The position numbers and the translations under genes were made by a program. The notes under the pieces are model-generated. The model was given only the letters and a program-made list of their open reading frames with translations. It was not told the DNA's origin and ran no database searches. Shown piece after piece: positions 50,404-59,145 of a stretch of 64,000 nt of DNA (its first letter is position 1; each line of letters starts with the position of its first letter). The stretch comes from Candidatus Wallbacteria bacterium (GTDB lineage: Bacteria; Muiribacteriota; JAQTZZ01), in contig JAQTZZ010000001.1 of assembly GCA_028687545.1 (NCBI GenBank), forward strand, positions 124,001-188,000. The letters are read 5' to 3'.

Positions 50404-52155
50404 ATGAAGGAGCGATTCCTGGTTTTTTGCCTGGGCGTGATGTCCGCGTTCCTTCTGCTGGAATCTGCGATCAGAGTCTGTGCTCTGTTTCAGGAATCGA
50501 TGCGTCCCGTTTCATTTCAGAAAAAATCCGGGGTGGTGATCCTGTGCGCCGGTGATTCATTCACATACGGTTATGGTCTTCCCGGGGGGCAGGACTATCC
50601 TTCACAACTCGAAGCGCTGCTCTCTTCGGGCGGAGACGGCTATCGGGTGCTGAATCTGGGACGGAATGGCGGAACATCCTGGATGCTTGCAGATAAGATT
50701 GAGGGATACATTGATTCTTATGTGCCTGACCTTGCCATAATCATGATCGGAAGAGCCAACAGGAATCAGCTGGTCCACCCTGGGGAAGGTTCATGGATAA
50801 TCAAACTTTTTTCCCGTTCCAGAAGCCTGCAGTTTCTGCATCTGCTGTTCTCAGATATCCGGGAGAGAAAACCTGGCCTTCTGGCAGCGGTCAGGGCCGG
50901 ATGGGACAGATTCAATTTTTTCAGTCTCAAATCGACCGGAAACCTTGAAGCGCCGGCTGCCTTTTCCGGACCTTCAGTTTGTTCGATCGATTTCCCACGA
51001 TTTACTGGTGAAGTCTGGGAGCAGGCGAAAAAAAAAGATCTCTCAGCACTGGAAGCCAGGCTTTCGGAAAAGCCCTGGCCAGATACCGAGGAAATTTTAG
51101 CCTGCGGTGTATCCTATCTGCTGTCCGGTGACTTTGACAAGGCCTATGCTTTGTTCGACCGGGCAGCTGAAACCAGGGGGAAATACTATTTTTTCAGCGT
51201 TTATAGAGGAGTATGCAGGCTGCTCGAATTTAAGATCAATGCAGCAGCCGACCAGTTCCGGGAAGCTCTTGCCATGGAACCGGAGGACACTGGAGCCATG
51301 ATCGGGTTCGGATGCACTTTGCTGCTGAAACAGCAGCGGGAAGAGGCACGTCTCTGGTTTGAAAGGGTCAGGAAGATTGATCCTGGAAACGGCTGGGCAT
51401 ACAATTTTCTGGGCAGGTGCTGCCTGGACGCACGGGATCTTGAAAACGCCCGCAGCTTTTATCTGGAAGGCATCAGGAGAGAGCCTGAACTTACCATGAA
51501 TTATACCGCTCTTGGAGAACTGTACAGCCATGAAAGAAAATTTGCCGAGGCTCAGCAGATACTTACCGAGGCTTTACGCAGGGGGATTGTTCTGAACTGG
51601 GAAAAGAGCAGAGCCCTTCTTGTGCTGGGACTGTGTGAGTGCACACTCAATCCCCGGGAAGGTGCTGAAAAAGCCCGGGAGTTTTTAATGGAATCCATCC
51701 GCTGCGATCAAAAAAATCATGTGGCTCTCACTTATCTAATCAGTCTTGCCGGCGGGAAAGCGGAAGTTTTAGAGAGCATGATCGATTCGTTTGAAAAATC
51801 CGGTCATGGCGATGCAGCTTTTTTTCTGCGCCATCAGGAAAATGCTCTTCCGCTGTCCGAAGTTGTCTGGAAGCAGCTGCGGGCAGATCTGGAGAAGATC
51901 GTCGAATCCTGCAGGAGTAAAGGCGTGAAATTGATTTTCATGAATTATCCGAATGAAGAGAATCCTGTTTTAAAGGATGTCGCTTTGGAGCAGTCTGTTC
52001 CTTTCGTCGATCTGCTCGATGCCTTCAATAAATTGTGGGATACAGGAGAAAAAAGCTGGGATTATTTTCTGCCTGACCTTCACTGCGGCGAACAGGGTAA
52101 CCGCAAGATCGCGGAAGTGCTGAAACCGGTAGTGCTGGAAGTGCTGGCAAAATGA
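50404..52155 (+). CDS. SGNH hydrolase with inserted TPR domain
   Basis: 583 residues. N-terminal membrane anchor (about 5-25); SGNH block I CAGDSFTYGYG near 50; block II NLGRNGGTSW; then about 200 residues of TPRs (roughly 215-430) before the final block FLPDLHCGEQGN with the Asp and His. Block III is altered (MIGRANRNQ instead of G-x-N-D). So the TPR array is inserted inside the hydrolase fold. The active site Ser, Asp and His remain. A role in envelope acyl-ester or glycan modification is an inference. Overlaps the SPL-like gene by 4 bases. Confidence 0.75.
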   Translation: MKERFLVFCLGVMSAFLLLESAIRVCALFQESMRPVSFQKKSGVVILCAGDSFTYGYGLPGGQDYPSQLEALLSSGGDGYRVLNLGRNGGTSWMLADKIEGYIDSYVPDLAIIMIGRANRNQLVHPGEGSWIIKLFSRSRSLQFLHLLFSDIRERKPGLLAAVRAGWDRFNFFSLKSTGNLEAPAAFSGPSVCSIDFPRFTGEVWEQAKKKDLSALEARLSEKPWPDTEEILACGVSYLLSGDFDKAYALFDRAAETRGKYYFFSVYRGVCRLLEFKINAAADQFREALAMEPEDTGAMIGFGCTLLLKQQREEARLWFERVRKIDPGNGWAYNFLGRCCLDARDLENARSFYLEGIRREPELTMNYTALGELYSHERKFAEAQQILTEALRRGIVLNWEKSRALLVLGLCECTLNPREGAEKAREFLMESIRCDQKNHVALTYLISLAGGKAEVLESMIDSFEKSGHGDAAFFLRHQENALPLSEVVWKQLRADLEKIVESCRSKGVKLIFMNYPNEENPVLKDVALEQSVPFVDLLDAFNKLWDTGEKSWDYFLPDLHCGEQGNRKIAEVLKPVVLEVLAK

Positions 52156-53156
52156 GACCGGATTCTCCGGATTTTCTGTATGTTCACCGCTCGCTTGAAC
52201 CCGAAGCCAGGCTTCGGGATTTCCTGCACGGGCTTGAATTTTATCAAGATGAAACAGAGCTTTTTCCGGGAGTTCCACGAGCAGTATCCAGGAAGAATTC
52301 TTTTCTTAAGCCTTATGTTTACGGTACAGGAGTAATCGATCGCAGGCAGCATGTCCTGAGAATTTCCCAGGCCTGTCCTTGTGACTGTCTGTATTGTTAC
52401 ATCAAAGCCGTTTATCCAGACACCCCTCCCTATTTTTTTTACAATCTGAGTGATCTGTATCATGAAATCCATGAGCTGACAGCGATTGAACAGTCACCGT
52501 ATCTGAACGCGGGTGAAAATGCTGATTCCTTCGCCTTTGACGGCCAATCCTGCCTGAGCCTGCTGCTTTCGCAGATTGCCATGGATTTTCCGCAGATCAC
52601 CCTGGAATTGAGGACAAAGATACCTTCAAGGGTGAATCCTGGTTTCCTGAAGCAGAAAGCGCCGGCCAACATGCTGATTGCAGTTTCCCTGAATCCTGAA
52701 GAAATCATCGGAGAATATGAATCAGGGACAGATCTGCTGGATTCCAGAATCAGTGGTTTGAAAGATATATCAAGAGCCGGTTACAGGATCGCAATCCGCC
52801 TTGACCCGATGGTCTATTCCGCTGATTTTGAGAAGAACTATGGAAAACTCCTGGAAAAATTGAAGGGAGAATTCAGTGCCGGCTGTTTCAGCAATATTCA
52901 GCTCGGCTGTCTGAGATTCACGAAAGAACAATCCAGATTGTTGCGAGCTACGGGATTCGGAGTTCGGGGTACAGGACAATCTGCTATTGCAAGTGAACTG
53001 CTTGCCGAGGAGATGATCTTATCCACTGACGGGCATTGGCGGTATTTCGTCGAAATCCGGAAGAAAATGTATAAGTTCATGCTGGACGGATTGAAACATT
53101 TCGATTGCCCCAAAAGCCTCAGCAATGAAACGGCAAAATGTCAAAGCACGTTATAG
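52152..53156 (+). CDS. Spore-photoproduct-lyase-like radical SAM protein
   Basis: 334 residues. SQACPCDCLYCYIKA gives C-x3-C-x2-C-Y, the SPL-family cluster motif. TGVIDRRQHVLRISQ upstream and RLDPMVYSADFEKNYGKLLEKL near 235 also fit SPL. SPL repairs thymine photoproducts in spores, but family members in other bacteria have unknown targets. Coupled to SGNH-TPR (ATGA overlap). Convergent with the barrel-sandwich gene. Confidence 0.72.
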   Translation: MRPDSPDFLYVHRSLEPEARLRDFLHGLEFYQDETELFPGVPRAVSRKNSFLKPYVYGTGVIDRRQHVLRISQACPCDCLYCYIKAVYPDTPPYFFYNLSDLYHEIHELTAIEQSPYLNAGENADSFAFDGQSCLSLLLSQIAMDFPQITLELRTKIPSRVNPGFLKQKAPANMLIAVSLNPEEIIGEYESGTDLLDSRISGLKDISRAGYRIAIRLDPMVYSADFEKNYGKLLEKLKGEFSAGCFSNIQLGCLRFTKEQSRLLRATGFGVRGTGQSAIASELLAEEMILSTDGHWRYFVEIRKKMYKFMLDGLKHFDCPKSLSNETAKCQSTL

Positions 53157-53175
53157 AGACGTGCCAGGTCTCTAT
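53153..53175. terminator. Hairpin spanning two convergent stop codons
   Basis: ATAGAGAC (53153-53160) pairs perfectly with GTCTCTAT (53168-53175) with a GTGCCAG loop. It covers the stops of both convergent genes (53156 and 53172). No T run follows, so true termination is doubtful. Confidence 0.4.
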
Positions 53176-54302
53176 GATTCGATGATTTCTATATTCGCCC
53201 TCGGTACGACTCTAACCGATCCATCAGGATGCTCGACCTCAACCACACGGACCATTGTCTCAGATTCGAGCTTCATAAGGGTCACTGGCAGTGATTTTAC
53301 TTTGACTACAGCCCCGAAATCAGGTTCGCGGATGATGCGGACGAGTTTTCCGGGTGTCAGTCCTACATCTTTCCTGATTTCAGCTTCCTTGATTTTATCT
53401 TCTTCGATATTTTTCAGTGGGATGATGATTTCCGGTCTGATGACTCCGGCACGGATCTGAGTGGCTCCGTTAATTGAGGCCTGCTTTCCATTGTGCTTGG
53501 AAAGGAGGTCGTAAGTTTTCTTGGCCATGTTGATCTTTCCAAATCCCTCGGTCAGGATCATGGTCAGTCCCATTTCTTCGGAACCGGTGATGGCCACGCC
53601 AATGTCGTAACCCAGGAAATCCCTCAGATCTTTGGCGTCGATACCTCCTACAATGATGCCTTTTACCCCTGTGTCAACTGCTTTTTTCAAGGCATCGGCT
53701 ACTATGAACGAACCGCCCACTATGATCTTTCCCGCGTGTTCAGGAAGGATTTCACGCGCCACGATCTCGTCTTCCAAACCCCTGGAGATCATTGAAATTT
53801 CTCCCACGACCTCGCCTCCGATGCCGAAAACACCTTGAACAAAGGCGGCCTGCAGCTTGATAGTTACACCTACATCCTTGTGGATTTCCTCCACGATTCC
53901 GTCGACATAGGCGTGGACTTCTACGGGTATTGGTGGTTCGCGCAGCACTACCTGTCCGGTGATACTGGAAATGTTTTCCACTGTGCCGGAGACCGGAGAC
54001 TGACAGGATGATTTGAAATAGCCGAAAAAGCCCTTACTCTGGGCGAGCATCTGACCTTTGGAAATTATGTCGCCTTCACGGGCCAGCATGCATGATCCAA
54101 GCTCTGCCGGAGTGATGGCCAGTTTATTCACAACATTGATCAGTTCCACATTGCCTGGCAGATTGGTGGCAGCCACAACATCAGAAGCTTTGACCTTGTC
54201 GCCTATTTTGACTTTGATTTCACCCTTCAGAGGGAGAACACGCTCTTTATGGACAATCTGCCGCTCGCTGACTTTCAATCCTGGTACATATGCCTGACCC
54301 AT
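53172..54302 (-). CDS. Barrel-sandwich-hybrid plus KOW-like protein of unknown function
   Basis: 376 residues. N-terminal half has a biotinyl/RnfC-like barrel-sandwich pattern: VKIGDKVKASDVVAA, REGDIISKGQMLAQ and SSCQSPVSGTVENI. The central part has IIVGGSFIVADALKKAV and ITGSEEMGLTMILTEG-like segments, and the C terminus has a KOW-like LVRIIREPDFGAVVKVKSLP. No lipoyl lysine (EMKM or DK) motif is visible. It is the last gene of the MutL-ASKHA membrane operon. Role unknown. Confidence 0.65.
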   Translation of the reverse strand: MGQAYVPGLKVSERQIVHKERVLPLKGEIKVKIGDKVKASDVVAATNLPGNVELINVVNKLAITPAELGSCMLAREGDIISKGQMLAQSKGFFGYFKSSCQSPVSGTVENISSITGQVVLREPPIPVEVHAYVDGIVEEIHKDVGVTIKLQAAFVQGVFGIGGEVVGEISMISRGLEDEIVAREILPEHAGKIIVGGSFIVADALKKAVDTGVKGIIVGGIDAKDLRDFLGYDIGVAITGSEEMGLTMILTEGFGKINMAKKTYDLLSKHNGKQASINGATQIRAGVIRPEIIIPLKNIEEDKIKEAEIRKDVGLTPGKLVRIIREPDFGAVVKVKSLPVTLMKLESETMVRVVEVEHPDGSVRVVPRANIEIIES

Positions 54303-54344
54303 TTTTCCTCCTTGACGATATCAATTAATGACTTTCTTGTGCTT

Positions 54345-54440
54345 GGAAGTTTGTATGTTGGTATGTTTGTAAGTTAGTAGGTTCTCAGACAATCCTTTCC
54401 CAACATACCAACCTATAAACATGCAAACTTACCAACTTCC
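54345..54440. repeat. Octamer-periodic inverted repeat element, copy 4
   Basis: Left arm AAGTTTGT, ATGTTGGT, ATGTTTGT, AAGTTAGT; right arm CCCAACAT, ACCAACCT, ATAAACAT, GCAAACTT, ACCAACTT. Same period and dyad form as copies 1-3. It separates the barrel-sandwich gene from the MutL-type gene. Confidence 0.75.
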
Positions 54441-54469
54441 TGCAGTTTTCATTCGATTTTCACCGTTGA

Positions 54470-56269
54470 CTAGTAGTTTGGATACGCATTCATGCTGCTC
54501 AACCAGCGCTGCATTTTTGCCACGCGTTCGCTCTTGTTTTCAGGAAGCTTGAATGGTCTGCGTCCTCTGGTATCGAAAATGATACCTACTACGCCTCCGT
54601 AAAGTGTATCTTCAATCGAAATCCCGGGACCTGCACCCAGGTCAAGATTTTTAGCCGGTTTTGCATAGAGTTTGGCAACCTGCCCGACACCCAGAGGGTA
54701 AACCCTGATATCACCGAAAGTCAGTTCATCCTGAATCACCTTGCCGTCAGGCATGCTGATTTTGAATTCCAGGCATTTTTTACCGTCTTTTTCAGCACCG
54801 ATGGGAGCAACGCAGGTGCCCAGATAGATCAGGCAGTCTTTTTCAAAGACCTGGGCAGCAGCTTCAGGATGGAAATTTGTCAGCACTCCCAGCTGAGGCA
54901 TCATGAAAATAGAATCCACTGTGAGCTGTGTGACTCCTTCAGGCAGGAAGGCATCGATCATCATGATCGCAGCCTGGTGCCGCCGCGGAGAGTGGGACAG
55001 CACGCCGCCGCTGCCGATGATCATGTTCAGGGTAGTCATGTTGACCAGCGAGGAGTCGCTGGACTGGGAGAAGATGTCACTCATAGTGCGCTCTTTCTGA
55101 ACACCTTTCAGGCTGACTGCCATTTCCTTGTGCTGAATCAGCGAAAGTCTCAGCGCCTCCCTGGCTACAGCCTGTTCGAAAATCAGTTCTTCCATGAGCT
55201 GCGGAATTGAGGTTGGCCTGATCATCTTGTTCTTGACCCGGTTCATCAGATCCTTCTCATTCATGTCGAACGGTATCCAGCGCATTACATTATCCAGTCC
55301 GGCTTCGGAAACTGTGTTGGAAATGCTGTAGCTCATGCCGAAGTTGGCTGAAACAGTGCGGTTGTATATTCCCTGAAAAACAGAAAAAACGTCTGTTGTC
55401 GCACCGCCAATGTCCACGCCGAGGATCTGTATCTTCTTCTCTCTGGCGATGCGCTGCATGATGGTGCCTACTGCGCCGGGTGTTGGTTCGATTTCATAAT
55501 CAGTCATTGCCATCAGTTGCTTGTATCCAGGTGCCTGCTGCATTACATGCTCCAAAAACTGGTCATGGATCAGATGTCTGGCAGGCAGCAGATTTTCACG
55601 CTCCAACACCGGGCGGAGATTGTCTGTAACGGTCAGGGCGACTTTTTTACTGATCAGTTCCTTGACCAATTCGCGGGCATCCTTGTTCCCTGCATAGATT
55701 ACCGGTAGCTGGAAGGTGATCCCGAATCTTGGTTTAGGGTCGGCTGCAGCAAGGATCTGGGCGATTTCCACCACGTGCTTAGTGGTGCCTCCGTCGATGC
55801 CTCCGGAAAACAGGATCATATCCGGCCGGAGTTTGCGGATGCGCTCAATCTTCTGATGGGGCAGCCTGCCGTCGTTGCTGGCAATGGTATCCATGACTAT
55901 GGCGCCAGCGCCTAGTGCGGCGCGTGCAGCCGATTCAGCGCTCATGGCCTTGACTACGCCTGCCACCATCATCTGCAGTCCGCCTCCGGCGCTGCTGGTG
56001 GAAATATAAATATCGAATCCATCACTGCCCTTTTTGGGTTTCAACAAGGTGTCCCCGTCCGTGAACTTCCGCCCCACGATTTCTTCCAGCTCGTTGATGG
56101 CGTTAAAAACACCCTTGGTGACGTCTTCTACAGGAGCTTCAACCGTTGTCGGAGCTTCACCTCTCGCGATCAGGCGGAATTCCTCGCCCTGCTGTTCGAT
56201 CAGGATTGCTTTGGTGGTAGTGCTGCCACAGTCAGTGGCAACGATAGTCCTGATGTCCTCTTTTTTCAT
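54470..56269 (-). CDS. GlmL/MutL-type ASKHA ATPase (not DNA-repair MutL)
   Basis: 599 residues. TDCGSTTTKAILIE and GVDIGGATTDVFSVF are the two phosphate motifs of an actin/Hsp70-type ASKHA fold. The sequence fits the MutL family named after the glutamate-mutase accessory GlmL (RPDMILFSGGIDGGTTKHV; IIGSGGVLSH). In known operons this accompanies a B12 mutase; here none is in sight, and the neighbours are membrane proteins. It may be an ATPase for that complex. AGGAG lies just before the ATG. Confidence 0.82.
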   Translation of the reverse strand: MKKEDIRTIVATDCGSTTTKAILIEQQGEEFRLIARGEAPTTVEAPVEDVTKGVFNAINELEEIVGRKFTDGDTLLKPKKGSDGFDIYISTSSAGGGLQMMVAGVVKAMSAESAARAALGAGAIVMDTIASNDGRLPHQKIERIRKLRPDMILFSGGIDGGTTKHVVEIAQILAAADPKPRFGITFQLPVIYAGNKDARELVKELISKKVALTVTDNLRPVLERENLLPARHLIHDQFLEHVMQQAPGYKQLMAMTDYEIEPTPGAVGTIMQRIAREKKIQILGVDIGGATTDVFSVFQGIYNRTVSANFGMSYSISNTVSEAGLDNVMRWIPFDMNEKDLMNRVKNKMIRPTSIPQLMEELIFEQAVAREALRLSLIQHKEMAVSLKGVQKERTMSDIFSQSSDSSLVNMTTLNMIIGSGGVLSHSPRRHQAAIMMIDAFLPEGVTQLTVDSIFMMPQLGVLTNFHPEAAAQVFEKDCLIYLGTCVAPIGAEKDGKKCLEFKISMPDGKVIQDELTFGDIRVYPLGVGQVAKLYAKPAKNLDLGAGPGISIEDTLYGGVVGIIFDTRGRRPFKLPENKSERVAKMQRWLSSMNAYPNY

Positions 56270-56333
56270 AAAAACTCCTTAGGAGGATTTTTGGTAAAAA
56301 ACAGATGAATTTTATCAGAAAACCAGTGGTTTT

Positions 56334-56627
56334 TCAAATTTTCTCCCCGGCTTCCCTTTTACGGGTGATGTCTTCCAGAGTCTGGATCAGCTGTTCGATG
56401 CTTTCCCGATCTTCCAGGATCTGCTGGAATCTCTTGTAATCCTTGATGTCCAGAAAAAGAGACACCAGCGGCTCCGCACCCAGCATCATCTGGGAGCTGA
56501 TGAAATTCAAGGGTTTCATTGATTCCAGGAAGAAAATCAGCGGGGCTTCCAGCCTCCTCCTGACAACTTTCCTGGCATATTTTTCCAGAAGTTCATGGTC
56601 TTCAGCACTCAGAATGTGATTATCCAT
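56334..56627 (-). CDS. Small helical protein in the MutL-ASKHA operon
   Basis: 97 residues, mostly helical with a hydrophobic mid-section (PLIFFLESMKPLNFISSQMML) and a charged C-terminal coiled-coil-like tail (QILEDRESIEQLIQTLEDI). No known family recognised. It follows the membrane PH-like gene by 3 bases, so co-transcription is expected. Confidence 0.55.
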   Translation of the reverse strand: MDNHILSAEDHELLEKYARKVVRRRLEAPLIFFLESMKPLNFISSQMMLGAEPLVSLFLDIKDYKRFQQILEDRESIEQLIQTLEDITRKREAGEKI

Positions 56628-56630
56628 GCT

Positions 56631-57044
56631 TTATTTTTTCCCGTCCTGAACTGTACCCGTTTTCTGCCTGGCGAAAGCCAGAATTTCAATTTTCTTTTCC
56701 GCTTTGGAGGGCAGGAACAGGCCTCGAAAATTGTCCAGTCTGGAAGGTTTCGCGAACGGGCTCAGGAAAACTCCGTTCCTGCAGTCCAGGACACGCTGAA
56801 AATCGCTCCATTTGCGGGTTGAGGTTACTCCGAGGTGAGTGATTGTGATACCTGAATCTTCCATCAGGTATTCTGTGGGAAAGAAAAAGCCATGCAGAGA
56901 CATAAAAAAAAGGAGGGCGGCCAGTGCCACCCATCCAATATTCTCACCAATCAGGAATAACCCGGCAAGGAAGGCCAGGATGATCAGCAGAATCGTAGCC
57001 AGTCTTTTCCTGTCCTCAACCAGCGGGTGTACTCTCCAATTCAT
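56631..57044 (-). CDS. Membrane-anchored small beta protein (PH-like?) in the MutL-ASKHA operon
   Basis: 137 residues with two N-terminal membrane segments (about 14-33 and 36-52), then a beta-rich domain (EYLMEDSGITITHLG, WSDFQRVLDCRNGVFLSPF) suggestive of a bacterial PH/YcxB-like domain. Ends two bases from the next gene. Function unknown. Confidence 0.55.
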   Translation of the reverse strand: MNWRVHPLVEDRKRLATILLIILAFLAGLFLIGENIGWVALAALLFFMSLHGFFFPTEYLMEDSGITITHLGVTSTRKWSDFQRVLDCRNGVFLSPFAKPSRLDNFRGLFLPSKAEKKIEILAFARQKTGTVQDGKK

Positions 57045-57045
57045 G

Positions 57046-57681
57046 TCAGGAAATCACATGCAGCCATCGCTCCATCAGGAACTGCATTCGGCCGATCAGA
57101 AGCGAGATACGGGCCATCACTGTGTTCCCGAATGATCCTCCCAGCATGATCATCAGAAAGCAGATACCTACAAAAGACACGTTTTTATAGATGCCTTTGT
57201 GCTCCACTGAAAAGAAGAAATAAAAGAGCGATGTGAGCACTCCGGCAATCAGGATCAGATTCTGGAGGTTGGTGATAAAATCACCGCCCATGATCGGTTT
57301 CAGGGTATCGTAAATCTGAGCCATGATATCTGTCTGGACTGAAGCGGTGATGGCGAGTCCGGATCCAAGACCGACAATGTATGCCATCGGCCAGCGCGAA
57401 AGCCAGGCAAAATCCTTGTTCAGCCTGGCTACCATCATTAACCCCAGAATGCCTGGAATCAGATACCACCAGTTGTGTTCCGCTAGTTTGTCCACAAGAT
57501 TGGGTTTCACCTGATTGAAATATGTGATGGTCAGGAGATAGCCGTTAGCCACACCGATGAAAATATATTCAGCCAGCCGGTATACGATGTTGTCCTTATA
57601 GAGGAAGCTGAAGATAGCTAGCGTGAGCAGGGCTCCGATCCAGACTCCGGCGGTTTCGTTATAGAAAATTCCATGTTCCAT
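57046..57681 (-). CDS. Multi-pass membrane protein, MutL-ASKHA operon
   Basis: 211 residues with about six membrane segments (for example 12-30, 37-54, 70-82, 95-112, 141-157, 166-181). It pairs in operon with 57690-58511, 58513-59136 and 59146-60315. It shows some general similarity in topology to the DUF6754-neighbourhood membrane proteins. I do not assign a function. Confidence 0.6.
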   Translation of the reverse strand: MEHGIFYNETAGVWIGALLTLAIFSFLYKDNIVYRLAEYIFIGVANGYLLTITYFNQVKPNLVDKLAEHNWWYLIPGILGLMMVARLNKDFAWLSRWPMAYIVGLGSGLAITASVQTDIMAQIYDTLKPIMGGDFITNLQNLILIAGVLTSLFYFFFSVEHKGIYKNVSFVGICFLMIMLGGSFGNTVMARISLLIGRMQFLMERWLHVIS

Positions 57682-57689
57682 GTTGCCCC

Positions 57690-58511
57690 CTATTTCTTTC
57701 CGTATTTTTCGGTCAGGTAAATGACATTGCCAAGGATGATGAATCCGATGATCACCAGATGCGACATGGACTGGGCGTCCATTCCCCTGATTCCCTTGCC
57801 TGGTGCTCCGACCATTTTTTCATATTCAGCTGCCCCTGCCAGTCCGTTGATCAGACCCTTGAACTGACCTGAGCTGTAATACGGATAGAATTCTGTGGCT
57901 GAGACTGCGGTGCAGCCAGTGATCACATCAACGTGGTATTTTGTGCCGCCATACGCAACCCAGACAACTCCTCCGGAAGAACCTGCAGACAGGGAGATGA
58001 CCAAACCGAAGGAGGAATAGTTCTTGACGTCCTGCAGAATCGGAAGTTCCCTGATATCGGTTCCAGCCTGGTCCTTAGGAAAGGCAATCGTGAAATCAGA
58101 ACCGATGGAGTTTACGACCACTAAACCGCCGGCCTTGTACCCAACATTCACATAATCAGTTCCATATGTGAGTGTTGGATAATCCTTCTTGATTTCGCCG
58201 AAGGCTTTATTCATTTCAGCCGGGCCCTGAGGCCAGAGGCCGGTCATCACAACCCTCAGCTTTTTCTGGAAGCAGTGGCGCAGTATGGCTATATTCATCG
58301 GAAACAATTCAGCTTCGCTGCCAGGGTCATAGTCAGCTGAAAAAAGCACTCTTGATCCGGGAGGGAGGTTGTCCACTGCCTGGAATGCCCTTCTGGTCTC
58401 TTCTGTGATTACGATCGGCAGGCCGATCGGATTGAGCATCGGAATGATCACAGAGAGAGCTACACAGAGATAAATGATTCTTTTATCCAGATTTTTTATT
58501 TTTTCCCACAT
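57690..58511 (-). CDS. Bitopic membrane protein with a large soluble domain, MutL-ASKHA operon
   Basis: 273 residues. Membrane segments near 12-30 and 248-265 enclose a soluble domain: RVLFSADYDPGSEAELFP, then a Rossmann-like RHCFQKKLRVVMTGLWPQ and GLVVVNSIGSDFTIAF. ATG 58511 is used: GGAGGTGGAG just upstream; the longer frame extends 28 codons into the previous gene. Ends 8 bases before the next. Function unknown. Confidence 0.65.
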   Translation of the reverse strand: MWEKIKNLDKRIIYLCVALSVIIPMLNPIGLPIVITEETRRAFQAVDNLPPGSRVLFSADYDPGSEAELFPMNIAILRHCFQKKLRVVMTGLWPQGPAEMNKAFGEIKKDYPTLTYGTDYVNVGYKAGGLVVVNSIGSDFTIAFPKDQAGTDIRELPILQDVKNYSSFGLVISLSAGSSGGVVWVAYGGTKYHVDVITGCTAVSATEFYPYYSSGQFKGLINGLAGAAEYEKMVGAPGKGIRGMDAQSMSHLVIIGFIILGNVIYLTEKYGKK

Positions 58512-58512
58512 G

Positions 58513-59136
58513 TTAGTCTCCACCTCCCAGATATGCTCTTTCCAGTCCGAAAATAATCTTGATCGACATGGAGACTGCACCGATGGCGACTCCAATTGTG
58601 ATCGCCCTCATAGCGCCTGTGGCGAAGTAATTCATGATCCAGGACTGGACTGTCGGGAACTGGTCCCAGATCGCTGATCCGATCGGCACACGTCCCAGCA
58701 TCACGAAAAATCCGGCGATCATCATCAGCGTGGCTTCCTTGGTCTTGATGCGGAAAGCCCTGAAAGAAGCGGAAGATACATAGAAGGCCAGCAGGGAGAA
58801 CATGGTGGCCTGCAGCGGATTATAAATGAAATTGTAGACAAAACTGAAGTTCGTCGTGCCGTCCATATCTGCCTTGTCCAGAAAACCCACGATCGAGGTG
58901 AAAAAGAAGAAAAAGATCAGAACGACCGACAAGCCCCAGTTTTTTCCCTGGCGGTAGACATTGGAAGAATGCACCATCAGGAGATTCAAGATGGCTACGA
59001 GCAGAGCGAAGGCCGCAATGACCAGGTATCCGCGCTGGCCTGCGTCGCTGATATCTGAAAGAGCTGGGGCAAAGAACGCGATGACGAAAAATATCCCGGT
59101 GCAAAAGGTAATCAGCAATGGTATGTTTCTTTTCAT
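58513..59136 (-). CDS. Multi-pass membrane protein, MutL-ASKHA operon
   Basis: 207 residues, six membrane segments (about 7-24, 35-53, 66-82, 98-114, 138-150, 171-190). It is packed against its neighbours (9 bases from DUF6754 gene; 1-2 bases from the next). Likely a subunit of the same membrane complex. Confidence 0.6.
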   Translation of the reverse strand: MKRNIPLLITFCTGIFFVIAFFAPALSDISDAGQRGYLVIAAFALLVAILNLLMVHSSNVYRQGKNWGLSVVLIFFFFFTSIVGFLDKADMDGTTNFSFVYNFIYNPLQATMFSLLAFYVSSASFRAFRIKTKEATLMMIAGFFVMLGRVPIGSAIWDQFPTVQSWIMNYFATGAMRAITIGVAIGAVSMSIKIIFGLERAYLGGGD

Positions 59137-59145
59137 CAGGCCTCC

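Noticed and set aside
54470-56269. DNA mismatch-repair MutL
   Set aside because: No GHKL ATPase motifs; the glycine-rich motifs are of the ASKHA fold, so it belongs to the GlmL/MutL family named for glutamate mutase.
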